Below are positions 43,887 through 52,328 of a DNA stretch of 64,000 bases, one piece after another; position 1 is the first letter of the stretch, and every line of letters starts with the position of its first letter. This DNA is from Defluviicoccus sp. (GTDB taxonomy: Bacteria; Pseudomonadota; Alphaproteobacteria; MPNO01), in assembly GCA_022826125.1 (NCBI GenBank), contig JAJDVM010000311.1, forward strand, positions 1-64,000, read 5' to 3'. The notes under the pieces were generated by a model. That model ran no database searches, was not told where the DNA came from, and saw only the letters and a list, made by a program, of their open reading frames with translations. The translations under genes were made by a program, and so were the position numbers.

Positions 43887-44563
43887 TGGATTTCGTCTAT
43901 ACCGCGTCCACCTGGATCGCGCCCGTCCTGATAGCGATCACCCTGCACGAGGCGGCGCACGGCTATGTCGCATGGCGGCTCGGCGACGACACCGCGAAAC
44001 GCCTCGGCCGCGTGACCTTCAACCCGCTGCGCCATGTCGATCCCTACGGCACGATCGTCATACCGGCGCTGCTGTTGTCGTTCAGCAACTTCGTCTTCGG
44101 CTGGGCAAAGCCGGTGCCGGTCGACTTCAACCGCCTGGAGCGGCCCCGCCGGGACATGGTCTGGGTCGCCGCCGCCGGACCCGCGGTCAATCTGGGCCTT
44201 GCCACGGTCTCGGCCGCGCTGATGCACCTGGTCCCGCTGCTTCCCGTCACGGTCGATCACTGGGTATTCGAGAATCTGCAGAATTCGATCGTGATCAATC
44301 TGGTGCTCGCGGTCTTCAACCTGCTGCCCTTGCCGCCGCTCGACGGCGGGCGCATCGCGGTCGGGCTGCTGCCTCTGCCGCTCGCGCGCCCCCTGGCCCG
44401 GATGGAGCGATTCGGCCTGTTCGTGATAATAGGCGTCCTGTTCGTTCTGCCTTACGCGGGGCAGGAGTTCGGGGCGGACCTCAACGTCTTCCCCTGGCTG
44501 ATCGGGGAGCCGGTCCGCTTCCTGATGGGTGTGATCGCGGGGCTTGCGGGGTTTGCGCCCTGA
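43886..44563 (+). CDS. M50 family site-2-protease-like membrane metalloprotease
   Basis: A 225-residue polytopic membrane protein. The zinc-binding HEAAH is in the first helix region (ITLHEAAHGYVAWRLG), and NLLPLPPLDGGRI supplies the third ligand. This minimal M50 form lacks a PDZ domain. It is coupled to nagZ and to scpA, a common alphaproteobacterial placement. Substrate unknown. Confidence 0.92.
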   Translation: MDFVYTASTWIAPVLIAITLHEAAHGYVAWRLGDDTAKRLGRVTFNPLRHVDPYGTIVIPALLLSFSNFVFGWAKPVPVDFNRLERPRRDMVWVAAAGPAVNLGLATVSAALMHLVPLLPVTVDHWVFENLQNSIVINLVLAVFNLLPLPPLDGGRIAVGLLPLPLARPLARMERFGLFVIIGVLFVLPYAGQEFGADLNVFPWLIGEPVRFLMGVIAGLAGFAP

Positions 44564-45375
44564 CTGAAGACGACGGAAACCTGGTAGCGGAAGAGGATTG
44601 GCCGGAAGGGCCGGGCGGCACCCTCGTGCTTGATCTCGAGGGCTACGAAGGGCCGATCGACGTGCTCCTGGCGCTGGCGCGTCAGCAGAAAGTCGACCTC
44701 GCCCGCATATCCATCCTCGATCTGGCGGAACAGTATCTGGCGTTCATCGCCGAGGCGCGGCGGCTCGACCTGGAGATCGCCGCCGACTATCTGGTGATGG
44801 CCGCCTGGCTGGTCTACCTCAAGTCGCGGCTGCTGCTGCCCGACGAGGACGACGACGAGGAGCCCAGCGGCCCCGAGCTGGCCGCGGCTCTCGCCTTGAA
44901 GCTGCGGCGGCTGCGGGCGATGCAGGAGAAGGGTCAGCAGCTGATGGCGCGGCCGCTTCTGGGCCGGGAAGTCTTCGCACGCGGCGAGCCGCAGGAGATC
45001 GAGGTCGTCCGCCACTCGGTGTACGAGGTGTCCCTATTCGATCTCCTGTCCGCCTATGGCGAGAGCCGCCGGAGGGCGAACGATTCGGTGCTGGAGATCG
45101 AGCCCAGCGCACTCTACTCGATCGCCGAGGCGATCGAGCGGCTGAGCAGCCTGAGCGGCGCTACCGCCGACTGGCGGACCCTGTCCGAGTTCCTGCCGCC
45201 GGAGGCGGGCGGCGGGATCCGGCTCCGTTCCGCGATCGCGTCGACTTTCGTGGCCGGCCTCGAGCTCGCCCGCATGGGCCGGCTGCAGTTCAGGCAAATG
45301 AGCCCGTTCGGCCCCATATACATACGTGGCCGGAACACTCTTCAACCCGTTCAGGAGGCTACGAATGAAGCATGA
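44560..45375 (+). CDS. scpA: segregation and condensation protein A
   Basis: About 271 residues of the kleisin subunit of bacterial condensin, which bridges SMC heads with ScpB. Core motifs are VLDLEGYEGPIDVLLALARQQKVDL, ISILDLAEQYLAFI and YLVMAAWLVYLKSRLLLP. The start is unresolved: no ATG, GTG or TTG lies between the M50 stop and the core. Either a CTG at 44560 overlaps the stop as CTGA, or a GTG at 44626 starts a 249-residue form right at the conserved core. Confidence 0.88.
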   Translation: MTEDDGNLVAEEDWPEGPGGTLVLDLEGYEGPIDVLLALARQQKVDLARISILDLAEQYLAFIAEARRLDLEIAADYLVMAAWLVYLKSRLLLPDEDDDEEPSGPELAAALALKLRRLRAMQEKGQQLMARPLLGREVFARGEPQEIEVVRHSVYEVSLFDLLSAYGESRRRANDSVLEIEPSALYSIAEAIERLSSLSGATADWRTLSEFLPPEAGGGIRLRSAIASTFVAGLELARMGRLQFRQMSPFGPIYIRGRNTLQPVQEATNEA

Positions 45376-46051
45376 TCTGCGCCTCGTGGAAGCGATCCTG
45401 TTCGCCGCTTCCGAACCGGTCGACGAAGCAGCGCTTGCCGAGCGTTTCGCCCAGGATACCGACGTGGCGGCTCTGATCGACGAGCTCGCGGCGGCCTACG
45501 CCGAACGCGGCGTAAACCTGGTACGCGTCGCCGGCGGCTGGTGCTTCCGCACCGCGGAGGACCTGGCCGGACACATGCGCGTCGAGCGCAAGGTGACCCG
45601 CAAGCCTTCGCGCGCGGCGGTCGAGACGCTCGCCGTCATCGCCTATCACCAGCCGGCGACCCGCAGCGAGGTCGAGGAAATCCGCGGCGTCGCGGCGAGC
45701 AGGGGCACGTTCGACATCCTGCTGGAGGCCGGCTGGATACGTCCGGTCGGCCGGCGCAGGACGCCGGGGCGGCCCGTGACCTGGGGAACGACGGACGAGT
45801 TTCTCGTCCATTTCGGGCTGTCCGGCCTGGCCGATCTCCCCGGGGTCGACGAGCTCAAGGCGACCGGCCTGCTCGATACCCGGCCCGCGAGCGTCATCGT
45901 CGGTTCGGGAGAGCGCCCGGCGGACAAGCGCGAAGACGAGGACGACGGGACGGAGCGCGAGGAGAGCGTGCTGGCCTTTTCCCACCCGCCGCGAGATCCG
46001 TCCGACCTGCCGCAAGAGCCCGAGTTCGTCCCGGCGGCCGCCGCCGAGTAG
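45365..46051 (+). CDS. scpB: segregation and condensation protein B
   Basis: A 228-residue winged-helix protein of the SMC-ScpAB complex: LRLVEAILFAASEPVDEAALAERF, then KPSRAAVETLAVIAYHQPATRSEVEEIRGV, and GRPVTWGTTDEFLVHFGL. The ATG at 45365, inside scpA, is fixed by AGGAGG six bases before it. The last 40 residues are acidic and probably disordered. Followed by a 110-base gap before tatA. Confidence 0.93.
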   Translation: MKHDLRLVEAILFAASEPVDEAALAERFAQDTDVAALIDELAAAYAERGVNLVRVAGGWCFRTAEDLAGHMRVERKVTRKPSRAAVETLAVIAYHQPATRSEVEEIRGVAASRGTFDILLEAGWIRPVGRRRTPGRPVTWGTTDEFLVHFGLSGLADLPGVDELKATGLLDTRPASVIVGSGERPADKREDEDDGTEREESVLAFSHPPRDPSDLPQEPEFVPAAAAE

Positions 46052-46161
46052 GAGCGCCCGCCGCAAACGCGAGTGCACGACATCGCGGTTTCGGGTATAT
46101 ACGCTTTCCGGCATCGCCGCCCGCGGCGGCGGTGGCAGGGTAGAAGGCAGGAGCACCCGCG

Positions 46162-46395
46162 ATGGGATCGTTTAGCATCTGGCACTGGCTCGTCGTCCTC
46201 GTTGTGGTCCTTGTCCTGTTCGGGGGCGGAGGCAAGCTCTCGCGTCTCATGGGCGATGCGGCGCGCGGCATCAACGCCTTCAAGAAGGGCCTGAAGGAGA
46301 CCGAGCCGGCGGGCACGGTGAAGGCGGAAGCCCAGGAAACCGCGAAGGAAATCCCCGCGGAAGCCGGGGAACGGGACGAAGCCGCCAAGAGCTGA
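46162..46395 (+). CDS. tatA: Sec-independent translocase TatA
   Basis: A 77-residue protein: membrane helix [21 protein letters not shown], then amphipathic helix [18 protein letters not shown] and a charged tail. It oligomerises to form the Tat pore. First gene of tatABC; the 110 bases upstream contain a TATATA-like stretch (about 46097) that could be part of a promoter. Confidence 0.93.
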   Translation: MGSFSIWHWLVVLVVVLVLFGGGGKLSRLMGDAARGINAFKKGLKETEPAGTVKAEAQETAKEIPAEAGERDEAAKS

Positions 46396-46487
46396 CTCCT
46401 CGATGAAAGGCGCGGCGGCCGGTCACGGACGCTGCCGTGGATCGGCCACCCGCCGGAGCGGCACCCTCATGATGGATCGGCCGGCCG

Positions 46488-46925
46488 ATGCTTGACATCG
46501 GCAGTTGGGAATTCCTGATCGTTATCGTGATCGCGCTGATCGTGGTCGGTCCCAAGGAGCTGCCCGGCCTGGTGCGCACGGTAAGCCAGTGGGTCCGCCG
46601 CGCCAGAGAGCTCGCCCGCGAGTTCCAGGGCGGGCTGGAGGACATGGCCCGCGAGGCCGAACTGGACAAGGTCAAGGACTCGATCCAGACGGAGCTCGAT
46701 CCGGACGGCGTGGTAAACACCATCAAGCGCGACATCGAGGACGAGATCGAAGACGAATGGCTCGGCGACGAGTCGGTGTTCGATATCGAAGACGCCGAAC
46801 GGTCGATCGAGGCCGAAGCGGAGGCAGAAGCCCAGAGTCCCGAAGCCGGGGACGGCGCCGACTCGCCGCCCGCCGAGAGCGAAGGGGAGGAACCCGTCGC
46901 GGCGAAGTCCGGAACGGGTGATTGA
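46488..46925 (+). CDS. tatB: Sec-independent translocase TatB
   Basis: A 145-residue protein: MLDIGSWEFLIVIVIALIVVGPKELP is the diagnostic TatB start, followed by a long amphipathic helix (VRTVSQWVRRARELAREFQ) and an acidic tail. It acts with TatC as the receptor for twin-arginine signals. Stop adjacent to or overlapping the tatC start. Confidence 0.95.
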   Translation: MLDIGSWEFLIVIVIALIVVGPKELPGLVRTVSQWVRRARELAREFQGGLEDMAREAELDKVKDSIQTELDPDGVVNTIKRDIEDEIEDEWLGDESVFDIEDAERSIEAEAEAEAQSPEAGDGADSPPAESEGEEPVAAKSGTGD

Positions 46926-46927
46926 CC

Positions 46928-47722
46928 GTGGCCGACGACGACGCACGGCAAGACAAGGCGATGCCTCTGCTCGATCACCTGATCGAGCTTCGCACGCGTC
47001 TGATCTACTGCGTCATCGGTTTCATCGTGACGTTCTTTGCCTGCTTCTTCGTGGCGGAGGAGATTTTCGCGTTCCTGGTGCAGCCGCTCGCGGTGGCCCT
47101 CGACGAGAAAGAGGGCGGGAGGATGATCTTCACCGCCCTGCACGAGGCGTTCTTCACCTACGTCAAGGTGGCGTTCTGGACCGCCGCCCTGATCGGCTTT
47201 CCGCTGTTCTCGATGCAGATCTGGCTGTTCGTGGCGCCGGGCCTCTACAAGAACGAGAAGAGGGCGTTTCTGCCCTTCCTGATCGCGACCCCGATTCTGT
47301 TCTGTATGGGCGCCGCGCTGGTCTATTACGGCGTGATGCCGGTGGCGTGGGAGTTCTTTCTCGACTTCCAGAAACCCGCCGATCCGGGCGACCTCGCCAT
47401 CGAGGTCGAGCCCAAGGTCGATCAGTATCTGTCGCTCGTCATGCGGCTGATCTTCGCCTTCGGCATCGGCTTCGAGCTGCCGGTATTCCTGATGCTGCTG
47501 GCGCGCGCCGGGATCGTCACCGCCGACGGGCTCGCGGCCAAGCGGCGCTATGCGATCGTCGCGGTGTTCATCGCCGCCGCGATCCTGACCCCGCCCGACG
47601 TCTTCAGCCAGATCGGGCTCGCATTGCCGATCATCCTGCTGTACGAAGCCTCGATTTTCGGCGCTCGCGTCATGGAGCGTAAACGCGCCGAGCGTGAGGC
47701 TGCGGAGGACGCTGCCGCCTAG
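46928..47722 (+). CDS. tatC: Sec-independent translocase TatC
   Basis: About 264 residues with six helices. The N-terminal MPLLDHLIELRTRLIYC is the conserved TatC signal-binding region, and AALVYYGVMPVAWEFF and ELPVFLMLLARAGIV are typical. Start GTG at 46928 preferred; a TTG at 46922 overlapping the tatB stop is possible. Followed 12 bases later by serS. Confidence 0.94.
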   Translation: MADDDARQDKAMPLLDHLIELRTRLIYCVIGFIVTFFACFFVAEEIFAFLVQPLAVALDEKEGGRMIFTALHEAFFTYVKVAFWTAALIGFPLFSMQIWLFVAPGLYKNEKRAFLPFLIATPILFCMGAALVYYGVMPVAWEFFLDFQKPADPGDLAIEVEPKVDQYLSLVMRLIFAFGIGFELPVFLMLLARAGIVTADGLAAKRRYAIVAVFIAAAILTPPDVFSQIGLALPIILLYEASIFGARVMERKRAEREAAEDAAA

Positions 47723-47734
47723 GCGGAGTTTCGG

Positions 47735-49012
47735 ATGCTCGATCTGCGTTGGATCAGGGAAAACCCCGGCGGGCTCGACCGCGGGCTCGAGCGTCGCGGG
47801 CTGGAGCCTCTGAGCGCCGAGATACTCGCGCTCGACAGCGACCGCCGCGCCCGGCAAACCGAACTTCAGGGCCACCAGACCCGGCGCAACGAGGCCTCGC
47901 GCGAGATTGGCACGGCGAAGAAGGCAGGCCGGGACGCGTCCACCCTGATCGACGAGGTGGGCACCATCAAGGTCCGGATGCAGGCCCTGGAAGACGAATG
48001 CGCCAATCTCGAAACCCGGATCGACGCACGCCTGATGGACATGCCGAACCTTCCGGCGGAGGACGTCCCCGACGGGGCCGACGAGAGCGCCAATGTCGAG
48101 ATCCGGCGTGTCGGCGAACCTCCCGTCTTCGATTTCGAGGGCCGGGACCATGTCGAGATCGGCGAAGCGCTGGGCATGATGGACTTCGCCGCCGCGTCGA
48201 AGCTGTCCGGCGCGCGGTTCGTGGTGCTCAACGACGTGCTCGCCCGCCTGGAACGCGCGCTGGCGAGCTTCATGCTGGACCTCCACACGGGCGAGTTCGG
48301 ATATACCGAGGTCAGCCCGCCGTACCTGGTACGCGATTCCGCGCTCTACGGAACCGGGCAGCTTCCCAAGTTCGGCGAGGACCTGTTCCGCACGACGACG
48401 GACCACTGGCTGATCCCGACCGCGGAGGTGCCGCTGACCAACCTGGTGGCGGGCGACATTCTCGACGTCGCCGACCTGCCGCTTCGCTTCACCGCCCTTA
48501 CCCCTTGTTTCCGGTCGGAGGCGGGGGCGGCGGGACGCGACACCCGCGGCATGCTGCGCCAGCACCAGTTCCAGAAGGTCGAGCTTGTCAGCATCGTCCG
48601 GCCGGAGAATTCGGCGGAAGAGCTCGAGCGGATGACCGGCGCCGCGGAGGAAGTGCTCAAGCGCCTCGACATCCCCTATCGGGTCGTCGTTCTGTCCACC
48701 GGCGACATGGGCTTCGCGGCGGAGAAGACCTACGACATCGAAGCCTGGCTTCCCGGACAGGACGCCTATCGGGAAATTTCGAGCTGCTCGAACTGCGGCG
48801 CTTTCCAGGCCCGCCGGATGCGCGCGCGCTTCCGGCCGGATGACCGGAAGGGCACGGAATTCGTTCACACGCTCAACGGTTCCGGTGTCGCGGTGGGCCG
48901 GCTGCTGATCGCGGTGCTGGAGAACGGGCAGCAGGAAGACGGTTCTGTCGTCATGCCTGAGGCGATTCGTCCCTATCTCGGCGGCCTCGACGTCATTTGC
49001 CGAACCCGGTAG
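47735..49012 (+). CDS. serS: seryl-tRNA synthetase
   Basis: A 425-residue class II synthetase. The N-terminal long coiled-coil arm spans about residues 1-110. Motif 2 is [22 protein letters not shown] and motif 3 is [18 protein letters not shown]. Start set by GGAG. In relatives surE often follows, but here pcm is next. Confidence 0.96.
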   Translation: MLDLRWIRENPGGLDRGLERRGLEPLSAEILALDSDRRARQTELQGHQTRRNEASREIGTAKKAGRDASTLIDEVGTIKVRMQALEDECANLETRIDARLMDMPNLPAEDVPDGADESANVEIRRVGEPPVFDFEGRDHVEIGEALGMMDFAAASKLSGARFVVLNDVLARLERALASFMLDLHTGEFGYTEVSPPYLVRDSALYGTGQLPKFGEDLFRTTTDHWLIPTAEVPLTNLVAGDILDVADLPLRFTALTPCFRSEAGAAGRDTRGMLRQHQFQKVELVSIVRPENSAEELERMTGAAEEVLKRLDIPYRVVVLSTGDMGFAAEKTYDIEAWLPGQDAYREISSCSNCGAFQARRMRARFRPDDRKGTEFVHTLNGSGVAVGRLLIAVLENGQQEDGSVVMPEAIRPYLGGLDVICRTR

Positions 49013-49049
49013 AGGGAACCTCCCGGCGCATGCGGAGCGACGCGATTTC

Positions 49050-49703
49050 ATGTCCGTGATCGGTTATGAATCCAAGATCCAGCTGATCATGGAGCTCCGC
49101 AGCCAGGGCATCACCGATGCGGACGTGCTTTCCGCGATCGAGCGCGTACCGCGAGAAACGTTCGTGCCCGAAGGGTTTCGACACCGCGCGAACGACAACG
49201 ACGCGCTGCCCATCGGCCACGGCCAGACCATTTCCCAGCCGGCCGTGGTCGCCTACATGACCAGCGAACTCGAGCTTGAGAAGCGCATGAAGGTGCTGGA
49301 GATCGGCACCGGGTCGGGCTACCAGACGGCGGTGCTGTCCAGGCTCTGCCGCCGCGTCTACACCGTCGAGCGCTACCGCGCCTTGCTACGCGGGGCGGAG
49401 AAGCGGTTCCAGGAGCTACGCCTTCCCAACGTCACCACGAGGTGGGACGACGGTTCCAGGGGTTGGCCGGAGGTCGCCCCGTTCGAGCGGATAATCGTGA
49501 CCGCGGCCGCGGTCGACGTGCCGCCGGTCCTGCTCGACCAGCTAGCGCCCGGGGGAATCATGATCGTTCCCATCGGGGGGGACGGCGAGGATCAGCAGCT
49601 TCTCAAGTGCCGCAAGAGAGGGGCGGACGTGGACTACGAGACCCTGTGGCCCGTCCGTTTCGTTCCTCTGCTGGCCGACACCGTGGATGATCGGAGAGGC
49701 TGA
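49050..49703 (+). CDS. pcm: protein-L-isoaspartate O-methyltransferase
   Basis: A 217-residue SAM-dependent methyltransferase that repairs isoaspartyl residues: GHGQTISQPAVVAYMTSEL, then the SAM motif VLEIGTGSGYQTAVL, then APGGIMIVPIGG. Co-directional with serS, 37 bases apart, and with the LysM/M23 gene 60 bases downstream. Confidence 0.95.
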   Translation: MSVIGYESKIQLIMELRSQGITDADVLSAIERVPRETFVPEGFRHRANDNDALPIGHGQTISQPAVVAYMTSELELEKRMKVLEIGTGSGYQTAVLSRLCRRVYTVERYRALLRGAEKRFQELRLPNVTTRWDDGSRGWPEVAPFERIIVTAAAVDVPPVLLDQLAPGGIMIVPIGGDGEDQQLLKCRKRGADVDYETLWPVRFVPLLADTVDDRRG

Positions 49704-49763
49704 TCTACCGATTCGTTTACGGCAATTGTATTCGGAACAGGGTGAGATTAGGCTGAGAAAAGA

Positions 49764-50753
49764 TTGATTCAACGGACTCTTTCCGCCGTGCTTCGATCCC
49801 TGTTTCTGATAGCCGCGTTGTTTGCGGCGGCCGGTTGCGGAAGCAGCCTCTATGATTCTGGCGCCGACGCGCGTCGGACTCCCGGTGCAACCGCCGACCG
49901 GAGCGGGGGCGGCGCGGTGGTCGTGCGGCAGGGCGACAGCCTTTACAAGATCGCTCGCCGGCATCGGGTCCCTCTCCGCGATCTGATCGCTTCCAACGGG
50001 CTGCGCCCGCCCTACGAGATCTATCCCGGCCAGCGGCTCCGCCTGCCCCGGGCCAAGGCGCATGTGGTCCGCCGCGGGGACACGGTCGGTGCCATCGCGC
50101 AGCGATACGGGGTGTCGCCGAAGCGTCTTGCGGCGGCCAACCGGATCGAACCGCCATACCGGATCTATCCCGGCCAGACCCTGCGGCTGCCCGGCGCGCA
50201 GGCTACGGCGTCGCGGCGTGTCGCGCGGCGGCCGGCAACTCCCGAAAGGGTCAAGTCGAAACCGCCCAAGGCGGTCGCGCTGGCCCGGCCCGCGCCGCCC
50301 GCCGGGAAGCGATTCCTGTGGCCTGTCGACGGTCCGGTCGCGGTCGGCTTCGGCGTCCGCGGCAAGGGTCTTCGCAACGACGGCATAAACATCCTCGCCC
50401 GGCGCGGCACCGGCGTTCGCGCGGCGGAGAACGGCGTCGTCGCCTATTCCGGGAACGCGGTGCGCGGCTTCGGCAATCTGGTGTTGATCAAGCATGCCGG
50501 CGGGTGGATGAGCGCCTACGCCCATAACGACGTGCTGCTGGTCCGGACGGGGCAGAGGGTGCGGCGGGGCGAGACGATCTCGCGGGTGGGCTCGACCGGA
50601 AACGTCAGCAAGCCCCAGCTTCATTTCGAGCTCAGGCGGGGCAGGCGGGCGGTCGACCCGATGCGCTATCTCGCGCCCGCGCGCCGGTCCATAAGCTTCC
50701 TCATTCCGCGCGATCCAGCGTCACACCCAGTTGTCCCGCCAGGTCCTGGATAA
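49764..50753 (+). CDS. LysM/M23 lipoprotein, NlpD-like with degenerate LytM site
   Basis: A 329-residue envelope protein. The lipobox LFAAAGC follows the signal sequence. There are two LysM repeats (about residues 52-95, RQGDSLYKIARRHRV, and 99-143, RRGDTVGAIAQRYGV), a linker, and a LytM/M23 domain (about residues 190-300). The domain keeps YAHND and LHFEL, but the first metal site reads RNDGINI instead of HxGxD, so it is probably not a protease but an amidase activator like NlpD. TTG start at 49764; a GTG at 49785 is possible. The C-terminal 17 residues are read across the end of the convergent DUF815 gene. Confidence 0.85.
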   Translation: MIQRTLSAVLRSLFLIAALFAAAGCGSSLYDSGADARRTPGATADRSGGGAVVVRQGDSLYKIARRHRVPLRDLIASNGLRPPYEIYPGQRLRLPRAKAHVVRRGDTVGAIAQRYGVSPKRLAAANRIEPPYRIYPGQTLRLPGAQATASRRVARRPATPERVKSKPPKAVALARPAPPAGKRFLWPVDGPVAVGFGVRGKGLRNDGINILARRGTGVRAAENGVVAYSGNAVRGFGNLVLIKHAGGWMSAYAHNDVLLVRTGQRVRRGETISRVGSTGNVSKPQLHFELRRGRRAVDPMRYLAPARRSISFLIPRDPASHPVVPPGPG

Positions 50754-51591
50754 ACTGCCAGGCCACGCGCCCGGACCGGGCGCCCCGGGTTACCGACCAT
50801 TCGTTTGCCGCCGCCCTCAGGCGATCCCGCGGAACCTTGAGGCCGAAGCGCGCCGCATAGCCCTCGACGATCCGGAAATAGGTTTCCTGGTCGCAATTGT
50901 GGAAGCCGAGCCAGAGGCCGAAACGGTCCGACAGGGAGACCTTCTCGTCGACCGCTTCCGCCGGCACTATCGCGGTCGACTGCTCGTTCTCGATCATCTC
51001 GCGCGGCATCAGGTGGCGCCGGTTGGAGGTCGCGTAGAAGATCACGTTCGCGGGCCGTCCCTCGATTCCGCCTTCGAGCAGCGCCTTGAGCGACTTGAAC
51101 GTCGTATCTTCCGCCTCGAAGGAGAGATCGTCGCAGAACAGGATGAAGCGGCGGTCGACGGCACGCAGCATGGCCAGCAGCGCCGGCAGGCTGCCGAGGT
51201 CCTCGCGATGCACCTCGACGAGTCCGAGCCCGCCGCCCATTTCCTCGTTGATCGCGCCGTGCACCGACTTGACGAGGGAGCTCTTGCCCATGCCCCGGGC
51301 GCCCCACAGCAGGGCGTTGTTCGCCGGCAAGCCGCGCGCGAAGCGCCGCGTGTTCTCCAGCAGGGTCGACGCCGGGCGGTCGATCCCCACGAGCAGGTCG
51401 AGATCCAGCCGGTTGATCTCGCGGACCGGAACCAGGCGGTTGTCCTCGGCATGCCAGATGAAGGCTTCGCCGTTCCGGAGGTCCGCCGGCGTTTGCTCGC
51501 CCGGCGCGGCGCGATCCAGCGCGTCGGCGATGCGCGCGATCAGTGCCGGGATCTCGGTCTCGTCCGGTTTGCCGTTTCCGCCCCGCGTCAT
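50701..51591 (-). CDS. DUF815 family AAA ATPase
   Basis: A 296-residue ATPase. Walker A is GARGMGKSSL, the Walker B region is RFILFCDDLSFE, and ATSNRRHLMPREM follows, typical of DUF815 proteins. Their cellular job is not established. It is convergent with the LysM/M23 gene and shares 53 bases with it, and divergent from yajC with about 215 bases between starts. No other gene shares its transcript. Confidence 0.88.
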   Translation of the reverse strand: MTRGGNGKPDETEIPALIARIADALDRAAPGEQTPADLRNGEAFIWHAEDNRLVPVREINRLDLDLLVGIDRPASTLLENTRRFARGLPANNALLWGARGMGKSSLVKSVHGAINEEMGGGLGLVEVHREDLGSLPALLAMLRAVDRRFILFCDDLSFEAEDTTFKSLKALLEGGIEGRPANVIFYATSNRRHLMPREMIENEQSTAIVPAEAVDEKVSLSDRFGLWLGFHNCDQETYFRIVEGYAARFGLKVPRDRLRAAANEWSVTRGARSGRVAWQFIQDLAGQLGVTLDRAE

Positions 51592-51806
51592 CGGTCCGCT
51601 CCTCGTTCCGCGGCCTGCGCCGGCGCCGACCGGCGCGAGACCCTAATACACCGCCCCTCGCAGTCAAGGGCGGTGCCCCGGGCCGGCAATCCGGTTGCAT
51701 GCCCGATGCCGGGCGCTATAGTCCGTGCGGTCGCGGCGCCCGGCGCACACAATGTTCCGGCAGCCTCCTCGCGGAAACCCAGCGAATTTGAAAGGAGGAT
51801 CACCCA

Positions 51807-52271
51807 ATGTTGATTTCGCCGGCGTTCGCGCAGGACGGGGGCGGATTGGGCGGCATCGAGCCGTTGATCCCCTTGGTCCTGATCTTCGTGGTCTTTTACT
51901 TCCTCCTGATCCGCCCGCAGCAGAAGAAGGCCAAGGCGCACCGCGAGATGATCGCCGGCCTGCGGCGCGGCGACCGCGTGGTTACCTCCGGCGGCATCGT
52001 CGGCCAGGTGCAGCGCGTGATGGGAGACACCGAACTCAGCGTCGAGATCGCCGAGGGCGTCCGGGTACGGGTCATGCGCTCGATGATCGCCGAACTGGTC
52101 GCCAAGCCGGAGCCCAGCCGCGCCCGCGACGACGATTATGACGACGACGATGATGAGGATGAGGACGAAGAAGAGGAGCGCCGCGCGAGGAGGCGGCGGC
52201 GGAAACGCCGGGAAGAGCGGAACCGCGATGACGACAAGGATGCGGACGAGCCCGATGAGGACCGCTCCTAA
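51807..52271 (+). CDS. yajC: preprotein translocase subunit YajC, with long charged tail
   Basis: A 154-residue protein. The core (about residues 15-100) is normal: helix EPLIPLVLIFVVFYFLLIRPQQKK, then LRRGDRVVTSGGIVGQV. After residue 106 comes a tail of almost only Asp, Glu and Arg/Lys (DDDYDDDDDEDEDEEEE, then RRARRRRRKRREE, then acidic again), roughly doubling the usual cytoplasmic end. Very strong ribosome-binding site AAAGGAGG eight bases before the ATG. First gene of yajC-secD-secF. Confidence 0.95.
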   Translation: MLISPAFAQDGGGLGGIEPLIPLVLIFVVFYFLLIRPQQKKAKAHREMIAGLRRGDRVVTSGGIVGQVQRVMGDTELSVEIAEGVRVRVMRSMIAELVAKPEPSRARDDDYDDDDDEDEDEEEERRARRRRRKRREERNRDDDKDADEPDEDRS

Positions 52272-52312
52272 CGGTCCGGCCGGCACGGAAACCTCGCGGC
52301 GAAGCCGGACCG
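52272..52312 (+). promoter_or_regulatory. 9-bp inverted repeat between yajC and secD
   Basis: CGGTCCGGC (52272-52280) pairs perfectly with GCCGGACCG (52304-52312) around a 23-base loop, ending 16 bases before the secD ATG. No T-run follows, and no ribosome-binding site is visible before secD. It could be an mRNA structure controlling secD translation or a weak attenuator. Confidence 0.45.
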
Positions 52313-52328
52313 CCGGCCGACACCCCCG

